A stretch of 11,473 bases of DNA from Methylococcaceae bacterium UBA1147. Lineage in GTDB: Bacteria; Pseudomonadota; Gammaproteobacteria; Methylococcales; UBA1147. A model generated the notes under the pieces. That model saw only the letters and a list, made by a program, of their open reading frames with translations, was not told where the DNA came from and did not search any database. Shown here in pieces: positions 5,215 to 11,473 of this stretch. The position numbers were made by a program, and so were the translations under genes. The first letter of the stretch is position 1. The number at the start of each line of letters is the position of its first letter. The stretch covers positions 28,001-39,473 of the forward strand of contig DBZZ01000052.1 in the NCBI GenBank assembly GCA_002311315.1. Reading direction: 5' to 3'.

Positions 5215-8200
5215 ATGAACCTAGTAAACACCAGGGTTCCAAAGGATGGAAAAATTAGGATAGAATCGGATCCATCGAAGATTACTTTTCCCTCTATACC
5301 TATGGGCGACACTGCAAACGAGAATTTCTGGACAACCTTTTGCCGTTACGGTGCCATACACCGCTGTCAACCTGACGCATCGGGGCAAAACCAGGATCAT
5401 CGCTGTTTACTGGTTTTCGTCCACGGACTGTTCGGTGACAGTTGCAGAACCTGGGGCCAAATGCCCAAATGGGTATTGGAAAATGCCGAACTTGATCTGA
5501 CGGCTATTTCTTTCTCATACCCCTCGCGGCCATGGCATCGTTGCAGTATCGTGCAGGCTGCCGATGATCTGAAATCCTGGCTGGAAACCGAGTTTCGTGA
5601 ATATCCGCACGTTTTATTTGTAACCCATAGCACCGGCGGACTGGTGGTAAAAACTCTTTTGGTTAATGCAGCTAACGAACATCAGGCTAAGCGCAGCAAC
5701 CTGGCGACTCCCCCCCAAACCGATTCATTGTGGATACGAACCCGCCGGGTTCTAAACATCTCTGTACCCCATTTCGGTGGCTCCGCTGTTGTCAGCCGTG
5801 GAGGAAAATGGCTTTACCAGAGTTACTACTTTTGCCTGGCTCCTGTTTTTGCTTTTGCCCGGTTTCTGAGCCAGGGCAACCGAGACTGGGGTAAAAACCA
5901 GATTATTCCGGCCCTGGCGTGGGGGAATCCCCAGTTGCTCGAACTTGAAAACGAGTATGTTGCCCGACTCAGGCAATCGAGGGATTCGAACGAGATCGCG
6001 CCGGTAGTCCAGGATATAGGGGCGAAATCTGATCTGTCAGTACCCTATACGATCGAAGAGAGCAGCCAACAGGTTTTTATCCGCGGTACTCACAAATCAA
6101 TCAAGATACCGAGAAGAGTCGATGCACCGATCGTATTCATTAGCGCAGAACTCTTGCGTCGATACGGGGGTAACCCCGGGCTCGATCTGGTGCGCTTCGC
6201 CTTGTCCCGAATCAGTCTGGTCAACCGGACCCTCGGAACCGAACGATTGATTGGTTCTGTTGCGACCGATTCTGAGTTCGAACAAATCGCCCCTAGCATT
6301 CTGTCTTCCATGGCGGGAACACAACAGGAGGTGACCGAACGCATTATTGCGACTGTACAACGGGGCGGATTGCATCCACGAAAATTGCTGGTAACCGGCG
6401 CAGCAGGGGTAGGTAAGAGCTCTGTTCTGCGTCATATCTCCGCCAAACTAGGACTAAATTACCTGGACAGGCCCGGCACTGCAACCCCATTACCGCTACT
6501 CATTCCGATGCAGCAGATTACCGTTTCGGAGCCGGGCGACAGCACTTATACATGGGATATGATGTGGCAGTGGTGGCTGAACTGGGGCAAATCCCTACAT
6601 CCGGAGGCGAACTGTAGCCGGGAATGGCTGGAAGATCAGTTTCGCAACAATTCGGTTGTCGTGATATTGGACGGACTTGACGACTTTCTACAAAATCACA
6701 AATCCGTTGGATTTTCATCGATCGTTCAATTGCTTCGGGAAACCGAGGCCAGATATGTTGATAATGCGAACCTGTCCATCGTGATCGGAATCCGCAATAC
6801 TCTCCAAGGAATCGATAGGCTTGTCGATCACCCGCGGGATATCCATGAAATTCAGCACCTCACCGTTGCTCAGGCCAAGAAGATCTATCCGTCCTGCCAG
6901 CAATGGATCGAATCCATCGAGGATCCGGAACTGATGGAGTTCATATTGACGCCCCTGATTCTCTCCAACTATGAACCCGATCCCAGTTGTCCGATCAGTG
7001 AGGGTGCCCATAGTCAAAGTGCCCTGCTCTGCCAAAGCATACGGACTCTGCTATCAAGGTCCGGGTTGGTCAGGACGCAAATCGAGGACCGCGAAATCGA
7101 ACTCGAACACCTCGGCAGAGCAATGATGGTGATCGCGTGGCTTTTTTTTAGCAAGGCGCGCGGCGAGACAAGCATTGTGGTTCTACAACGGGAAGCTGTT
7201 CAATTCCACCAGCGATGGAGCACCTTTTTCGCAGCTCAAGAACGGGATCATGAATCGTTCTACCTGGAAAGCCTTGCGCCCGAAAAGGACGATATTCTGT
7301 TCGGGTTTTCACTGGCTGGAAACCCGAGAATTTGTGAAAACCTATTGCAACGATCGTTGTTTGTACCAACCAGTTCCGGTGTCGTTCGTTTCCGCCATCG
7401 CCACTGGCAAGAATTTCTCCTCGGGCAGTATCTTTCGCTCTGTATCCGCACGCGCAATTTCGAGGAACTGGGTATCGCAGCATTTCATACTCGCATTTAC
7501 CGAATTGCGGGTGAATCGTTCGGTGACCGGATGCTAACCGAAAACGGTGTCAAAGCCCTGTTCCAGAACTGGAGAAAAAGTCATAACGAAATTATTGTCG
7601 GAAACCTGAGTGGATTCCTCACCTGGACCCAGACAAGCATTGAACCGGGCGCTGTACGTTTTTTAGTCGACAAGCTTGAAGAGCTCGAACCCCTGTCACG
7701 CCTGGTGTTGGTTGGAGGCCTTGTATACAGGGTGTTAGTCGACCATCCAAATGACAGTTCCAAGACCGATATACGCCGAGCCTTGCTTCCACGTATTCAG
7801 GAACTTGCCCACCCTAAATCCTCAACGACCGATAATTGTGCACAATGCAGCTTGAGCTGGATGTACCTGAAAGCGTTCTCGGAGTTGTCGAGTCAGAAAC
7901 AAACGCCTGTCGATTGGCCCGGCCTTGATTTTAAAGACGACCAAACACTGAAAGTGCTGCCCATGGTCTGCAGCACAGAAAACGGTAATTATGTTCTAGA
8001 CCAACGCTCAAAATCCTTGCAGGCCTCTTTCCTGGTATCCATCATGGAAACGTTTAATGATGCGCGGCTAGCGATTCGTGCAGTCCATTACTTGTACTAT
8101 CTGATCGTTGCGCGGAAGCACGATGTCCATTTTGCCGGGTTGTCCAGTGAACTTCCCGTTTTACTTGCGGAGGGATGCGAGTTCGAGGCCATTATCAAGT

Positions 8201-8301
8201 CTTTTGATTCGGTCCCGGAGTTGCTGACGTTCTATCGTCGCTGCCAGCACTATCATGGCGTTCTTGAATCGGCAAACAAACACTACAAAGCCAGCCCCTG
8301 A
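5215..8301 (+). CDS. SERAC1-like alpha/beta-hydrolase fused to a NACHT STAND NTPase; candidate anti-phage NLR-like protein
   Basis: This 1028-aa protein has three parts. Residues about 62-315 are an alpha/beta-hydrolase of the SERAC1/PGAP1-like kind: LLVFVHGLFGDSCRTW (65-80), nucleophile elbow VTHSTGGLVVK (Ser139), a probable acid at Asp273 (KSDLSVP) and His293 (RGTHKSIKIP). Residues about 385-745 are a NACHT NTPase: Walker A GAAGVGKSS (395-403), Walker B VVVILDGLDDF (481-491), a sensor-like IVIGIRNT (522-529) and the winged-helix end FRHRHWQEFLLGQYL (726-740). Residues about 745-1028 are predicted helical without recognisable LRR, TPR, WD40 or ankyrin repeats and may sense the trigger. STAND proteins oligomerise on ligand binding and switch on their effector; here it would be an esterase or lipase-like enzyme, so membrane-lipid damage and abortive infection are plausible but inferred. 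No signal peptide, so cytosolic. ATG 5215 is the first in-frame start after a stop at 5185; Met30 is an alternative. Base composition resembles the host more than the neighbouring mosaic. Confidence 0.9.
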   Translation: MNLVNTRVPKDGKIRIESDPSKITFPSIPMGDTANENFWTTFCRYGAIHRCQPDASGQNQDHRCLLVFVHGLFGDSCRTWGQMPKWVLENAELDLTAISFSYPSRPWHRCSIVQAADDLKSWLETEFREYPHVLFVTHSTGGLVVKTLLVNAANEHQAKRSNLATPPQTDSLWIRTRRVLNISVPHFGGSAVVSRGGKWLYQSYYFCLAPVFAFARFLSQGNRDWGKNQIIPALAWGNPQLLELENEYVARLRQSRDSNEIAPVVQDIGAKSDLSVPYTIEESSQQVFIRGTHKSIKIPRRVDAPIVFISAELLRRYGGNPGLDLVRFALSRISLVNRTLGTERLIGSVATDSEFEQIAPSILSSMAGTQQEVTERIIATVQRGGLHPRKLLVTGAAGVGKSSVLRHISAKLGLNYLDRPGTATPLPLLIPMQQITVSEPGDSTYTWDMMWQWWLNWGKSLHPEANCSREWLEDQFRNNSVVVILDGLDDFLQNHKSVGFSSIVQLLRETEARYVDNANLSIVIGIRNTLQGIDRLVDHPRDIHEIQHLTVAQAKKIYPSCQQWIESIEDPELMEFILTPLILSNYEPDPSCPISEGAHSQSALLCQSIRTLLSRSGLVRTQIEDREIELEHLGRAMMVIAWLFFSKARGETSIVVLQREAVQFHQRWSTFFAAQERDHESFYLESLAPEKDDILFGFSLAGNPRICENLLQRSLFVPTSSGVVRFRHRHWQEFLLGQYLSLCIRTRNFEELGIAAFHTRIYRIAGESFGDRMLTENGVKALFQNWRKSHNEIIVGNLSGFLTWTQTSIEPGAVRFLVDKLEELEPLSRLVLVGGLVYRVLVDHPNDSSKTDIRRALLPRIQELAHPKSSTTDNCAQCSLSWMYLKAFSELSSQKQTPVDWPGLDFKDDQTLKVLPMVCSTENGNYVLDQRSKSLQASFLVSIMETFNDARLAIRAVHYLYYLIVARKHDVHFAGLSSELPVLLAEGCEFEAIIKSFDSVPELLTFYRRCQHYHGVLESANKHYKASP

Positions 8302-8311
8302 TCTCGTGTGT

Positions 8312-8740
8312 TTGAATCCTTTTCACCTCTCCGTACAGGTACGCGATATCGAGAAACTAGGCATTTCTATGGCAACGTTGTGGGATGTACCGAGGGAAGA
8401 AAAGATCGGGACTGGATTGATTTCGATCTCTACGGCCATCAATTTGTTTGTCACCTAAATCCGTTAATCGGAAAAACCGGAACGCTGGTATTGCACACCA
8501 CAACGGTTGACTGACACCATGTACCAGTACCCCTTTCGGCGTGGTTTTGGAAATGAGGGGCTGGGCGTCGCTAGCCCGGTCCCTTCACGGCAAGGGGGTG
8601 GAATTCCTGATTGAGACTTGTGCTCGGTTCTTGGGCCAGTTCGGTGAACCACCGACGCTCTTTTTTTTGATCAAACCGGCAATGCTCTTGAATTCAAGGA
8701 CTTTCGGAATATTGCAGCTGGCCTCTTCGATCCCGGCAGC
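8312..8740 (+). pseudogene. VOC/glyoxalase-family protein, multiply frameshifted
   Basis: Joined frames give a vicinal-oxygen-chelate protein. Pieces in order: NPFHLSVQVRDIEK (from TTG 8312); after a shift near 8355, TRHFYGNVVGCTEGRKD and DWIDFDLYGHQFVCHLNP; an in-frame TGA at 8512-8514 inside HTTTVD*HHVPVP; after a shift near 8530, FGVVLEMRGWASLARSLHGKGVEFLIE; and after a shift in the T8 run (8661-8668), FFDQTGNALEFKDF. This order follows family members of the type PFHL...FYG..LGC..GR...WIDF..YGHQ...HL and GVVLEM...L...GVEF..E...FF.D..GNALEFK. One stop and three frameshifts show that it is dead. Live VOC relatives are metal-dependent enzymes or binding proteins. It begins 11 nt after the NACHT stop, which may mark an old junction. 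Confidence 0.85.
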
Positions 8741-8919
8741 GGGCATTCCAGAATAACCGCCTTCTCCGTTTGTATCCGCCAACCGACGACAACGTTCTCT
8801 GCTGCTAAGATGGTCCCTGTCTAACGCGGATTACCAATTGTAATTGGTGCATTCGCTCCTTTGCTTGTAGTTCTGGATAGGAGCGGTTACGGAGTTTTGT
8901 TTAGAGGCTCCTTATAAAA
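8741..8919. other. Intergenic region with two inverted repeats
   Basis: No gene is seen. ACCAATT-GT-AATTGGT (8833-8848) is a perfect operator-like inverted repeat. CGCTCCT (8854-8860) pairs with AGGAGCG (8879-8885). Neither is followed by a T-tract. Confidence 0.5.
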
Positions 8920-9330
8920 TCATAAAAATGGTAAAAATCTACCAGTATTTTTCTGGTAGTTGTTATATTCAGTATAACGCTGAGTCAGCAGTGCTTCCTC
9001 CAATTTTGCTTTAAGCATCAAATCGATAAATAAAACCAACATTATTAATTGTGATAGTAAGTGAGGATTACTCAACATGAGCCCAAAGCAACAGATCAGG
9101 AAACTAGTATACATTGGATGCCTAATCCATCGGTAGATTCCGAATGTTACTAGTTGATGTTTTTCTTTGGTCGACGTGTTGTTAAGATTATGCTTCATGC
9201 TGGCAACTGCCGCAATGAGAATCATGGTGGCGACAACAAGCAATAGATTAGATAGAATACTTAAGTTGGTAACGTTTGCATTAACAAATAAATAGATAAT
9301 GCAAGAAAACTGAACAATAACATAAATCAT
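8920..9330 (-). CDS. Isoprenylcysteine carboxyl methyltransferase (ICMT/PEMT)-like membrane protein
   Basis: This 136-aa integral membrane protein has probable spans at about residues 1-19, 23-45, 72-88 and 91-106. The C-terminal half carries the ICMT/phospholipid-methyltransferase signature GIYRWIRHPMY (64-74), then KAKLEEALL (107-115; the EE pair is typical), YTEYNNYQ and a final RFLPFL. In this family that region binds S-adenosylmethionine at the membrane face; bacterial members have mostly unknown substrates. The gene is clearly richer in A+T than its neighbours, a sign of transfer. No good Shine-Dalgarno or promoter is seen before ATG 9330-9328. A 7-bp hairpin, CTACCAG / CTGGTAG, with a following ATTTTT, lies in the last codons. 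It is short for the family but holds the whole signature, so it is probably complete. Confidence 0.85.
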   Translation of the reverse strand: MIYVIVQFSCIIYLFVNANVTNLSILSNLLLVVATMILIAAVASMKHNLNNTSTKEKHQLVTFGIYRWIRHPMYTSFLICCFGLMLSNPHLLSQLIMLVLFIDLMLKAKLEEALLTQRYTEYNNYQKNTGRFLPFL

Positions 9331-10237
9331 AGTATTTCTAACTTAGTTCAATTCGTGGCATGCTGAAGTCGATGGTTCAGATGCATAAGGCCCGATTCTC
9401 AACCAGTAAAGCTGTTGACCTTGATGCCATGTCTAATTACCTTCGATCAGACTTCATTCGGTTATTCTTAAGCACAAGATTAACTCGAATCCATGCGACA
9501 GCCTTGTGGAATTACATGGGTATTTGAAGCTTGCCATGGTCCGTACAATCATCCACCGTGCGCGAGGCGCCATACCGGAGTGGTGATCTGTTCGAAATGC
9601 GTCTTGTAATTGGTGAAGCCGTGGTCGGTTTATTGTACCAAAGGCGGAAAGGTCTTACCGTTTTCTCGTCCAGAACAAGGAATGCTTTCATCGTCAGTAC
9701 GTAACAGGATAGCTGCATAGTGGACTAGAAAGGCAGGTCAGTCGCGAGAGGGGCAGGCGTTACAACTTCGACATCCTCAGGTGGCTGGAGTCTCTCTGAG
9801 TTCCCTTATCCGCTAATCGATGACCGACGACCAAGAGGATTGTGGACCGAGGTGGTTTGAGATGGCTTTATCTGGTAGATATTCAAGTTACAGCATACAT
9901 TCGCCTTATGTACTTGGTAATCACTTCTCAACTAAATTCAATGCCCATATGTCGATCTCTAACCCTTGCAATCAATTCAACTGGATGGATATCAACCCTG
10001 ACCCTCCAGGCAAGCAACTGAGGCAAACTACATCGGTTTGGTATCGCGTGTGACCGAGATCTCGAATCCGGGTGCAAGTACCTTCTGACTTGGCACTACC
10101 GACTGTCCAGCCCATGTAGCTGTGCCAACGCCCAGGGCACGGCAGACTGCTGCAGCGTCATGGCCGGTCTGTATCGCCAGGCTATCTACACTTTTCTCGA
10201 GTTTCGGCATCCGCTACCCCCGCGTGGGTGAACTTGG

Positions 10238-10251
10238 AATAGCCGGCTATT
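10238..10251. repeat. 14-bp perfect palindrome
   Basis: AATAGCCGGCTATT equals its own reverse complement. It lies 28 bp from the next palindrome, in a region without genes. Confidence 0.6.
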
Positions 10252-10278
10252 TTGCCCCCAAATCTGATTCTGTGTATG

Positions 10279-10296
10279 CACTGCGCATGCGCAGTG
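10279..10296. repeat. 18-bp perfect palindrome
   Basis: CACTGCGCATGCGCAGTG is perfectly self-complementary. It has no loop or T-tract, so it is more like a dimeric-protein binding site than a terminator. Confidence 0.7.
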
Positions 10297-10453
10297 GGAC
10301 ATTAGCAGATAAAACCAGACATAATGAGGGATGAATATCGAATCATCAAAAAGCTGGAATAAATTGCCTTCGGGAATAAATCAGGGTATTGATTGGGCTA
10401 TCAGCTTTTCTGTGAATGGACTCCGCGTTCCCGCGAGGAACTGCATTGGATTT

Positions 10454-11467
10454 CTAGCCCTGGATCTTAGAAATTCCGACCGCTTTCCGGACTTTGGCTA
10501 ACAGGGGGGTGCTGAACGCTCGTGCCTTGGCTGCTCCCTCCTCAAGTTTGTCTTCAATATAGTCTGGTGACTGCATGAGTTCTTGGTAACGTTCCCTGGC
10601 TTCCTTGAGGTCGTCGTTCAAATAGGTAAAAAGCAGGTTTTTCATTTCGCCCCATGCAATGCCATCGACATAGTACTGGCGAACCTGCTCAACTTCTTTA
10701 TCAGTGGCAAAGGCACGGTAAATCCCGAACAACGTACAGCCTTCGGGATCCTTGGGTTCCCCTGGTTCCAGGGAATTAGTTTTGATCTTGTTGATCAGTT
10801 TACGGAATTTTTTTTCTGCCAGGAACAAGGGGATGGTGTTGTTGTAGCTTTTGCTCATTTTACGACCATCAAGGCCGGCAAGGGTTGCGGTATTTTTGCC
10901 GACGACAACCTCGGGCAGAGTGAAAATTTGTCCAAAGATATGGTTAAAGCGCCCGCCGATATCCCGTGCCATCTCCAGGTGCTGGATCTGGTCTTTCCCA
11001 ACTGGGACCTTGGTAGCATTGAACATGAGAATGTCGGCAGCCATCAGGATCGGGTAGTTGAAGAGACCCATCGTGACCCCCTTGTCGGGATCCTTCTCGC
11101 CGCCTTTTTGGTTTTCCGCTACGGCAGCCTTGTACGCATGCGCCCGGTTCATCAGTCCCTTGGCTGTTACGCAGGTCAATATCCAGGTTAGCTCCATGAT
11201 TTCTGGAATATCCGACTGACGGTAGAAAATGGCATTGTCGGTATCGAGCCCCAGCGCTAGCCAAGTTGCGGCGATTTCACGACTGGAGGTTCGGACTCGA
11301 TCGGGGTCGTGGCACTTGATCAGGGCATGATAATCTGCGAGAAAATAGAACGGGATGACGTTTGGGTCTCGGCTTGCTTCGATTGCCGGCCGGATTGCTC
11401 CTGCATAATTACCCAGATGAGGCGTCCCGGTTGTGGTAATTCCAGTGAGAACCCTTGACTTATTCAT
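10454..11467 (-). CDS. trpS: Tryptophanyl-tRNA synthetase
   Basis: This class I aminoacyl-tRNA synthetase charges tRNA-Trp with tryptophan using ATP, in the cytosol. The 337-aa length is normal for bacterial TrpRS. The ATP-binding HIGH-type motif is TPHLGN (15-20), and the KMSKS loop is intact in LDGRKMSKSYNN (199-210). FYRQSDIPE (81-89), the GLFNYPILMAADILMF stretch (134-149) and VPVGKDQIQHLEMARDI (154-170) are typical of proteobacterial TrpRS. ATG 11467-11465 gives the expected beginning MNKSRVLTGITTTGTPHLGNY; the promoter lies outside the window. No classic terminator follows the stop; a far-spaced AAAAGCTG / CAGCTTTT pair (10349-10409) could form a long hairpin ending in T residues on the minus strand. 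Confidence 0.98.
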   Translation of the reverse strand: MNKSRVLTGITTTGTPHLGNYAGAIRPAIEASRDPNVIPFYFLADYHALIKCHDPDRVRTSSREIAATWLALGLDTDNAIFYRQSDIPEIMELTWILTCVTAKGLMNRAHAYKAAVAENQKGGEKDPDKGVTMGLFNYPILMAADILMFNATKVPVGKDQIQHLEMARDIGGRFNHIFGQIFTLPEVVVGKNTATLAGLDGRKMSKSYNNTIPLFLAEKKFRKLINKIKTNSLEPGEPKDPEGCTLFGIYRAFATDKEVEQVRQYYVDGIAWGEMKNLLFTYLNDDLKEARERYQELMQSPDYIEDKLEEGAAKARAFSTPLLAKVRKAVGISKIQG

Positions 11468-11473
11468 AGATAT

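Larger units (their letters stand above)
9331..10453. other. Gene-poor region of 1.1 kb
   Basis: I see no gene that can be supported. Short frames exist (for example 9360-9527 plus, 55 codons starting MLKSMVQMHKARF, and 10028-10210 minus, 60 codons with LAIQTGHDAAAVCRALGVG), but none has a recognised family or a Shine-Dalgarno. The mixed frames suggest decayed coding DNA. Two perfect palindromes lie near its trpS end. Confidence 0.5.

Noticed and set aside
8308..8756. Three separate short genes after the NACHT gene
   Set aside because: Their translations are consecutive pieces of one VOC protein in different frames.
8838..9615. 12-bp direct repeat TTGTAATTGGTG on both sides of the ICMT-like gene
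   Set aside because: Several 12-bp matches are expected by chance in a window of this length, and no other mobile-element sign supports it.
10060..10075. TCGAATCC as a tRNA T-arm
   Set aside because: No acceptor, D or anticodon stems can be found around it.
10028..10210. 60-aa minus-strand frame with LAIQTGHDAAAV
   Set aside because: No family recognised and no ribosome-binding site; kept only as possible decayed coding DNA.
10583..11191. 202-aa frame opposite trpS
   Set aside because: It is the complement of a clearly coding trpS.

Overview
The window looks like a proteobacterial, probably gammaproteobacterial, chromosome of roughly 50% G+C. The evidence is a proteobacterial-type tryptophanyl-tRNA synthetase, a LysR regulator of the CrgA/DmlR type, exported Sel1-repeat and NTF2-like proteins, and E. 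coli-like -35/-10 promoters. No gene fixes the genus. The housekeeping ends (1-2072 and 10454-11467) enclose an accessory block.

Layout: (1) 1-2072 holds a Sel1-repeat secreted protein (cut by the window edge), a LysR regulator, and a divergent secreted NTF2/SnoaL-like protein. The divergent promoters overlap at their -35 boxes. (2) About 2131-5090 is an A+T-richer mosaic of decayed and small genes. It has a degraded MORN/YwqK-like gene (minus), a serine-recombinase-like fragment (minus), a small tyrosine recombinase (plus) whose HxxR histidine is replaced, an acidic 134-aa orphan, a small multi-spanning membrane protein, and a second MORN/YwqK-like gene that has lost a normal start. Two repeat families organise this block: a 91-bp inverted pair (78% identical, ungapped) that begins the two MORN-containing units, and three direct copies of a motif around AGAAGTGTTT; two of these run into a hairpin. 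(3) 5215-8301 is the most interesting gene: a 1028-aa STAND protein with a SERAC1-like alpha/beta-hydrolase, a NACHT NTPase and a helical C-terminal region without recognisable repeats. This is the layout of NLR-like immune proteins with an enzyme effector, so it is a candidate single-gene anti-phage system. (4) 8312-about 8740 is a VOC/glyoxalase-family gene broken by frameshifts and a stop. (5) 8920-9330 is an A+T-rich isoprenylcysteine methyltransferase-like membrane protein (minus). (6) 9331-10453 has no convincing gene but carries two perfect palindromes. (7) 10454-11467 is trpS (minus).

How the parts may work together is inference. The recombinase and the repeat-bounded small genes mark a site of gene turnover next to the hydrolase-NACHT gene, as expected of a defence or immunity-gene island. 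The NACHT gene appears to be its own transcription unit. Nothing in the sequence proves that it depends on the repeats or the recombinase.
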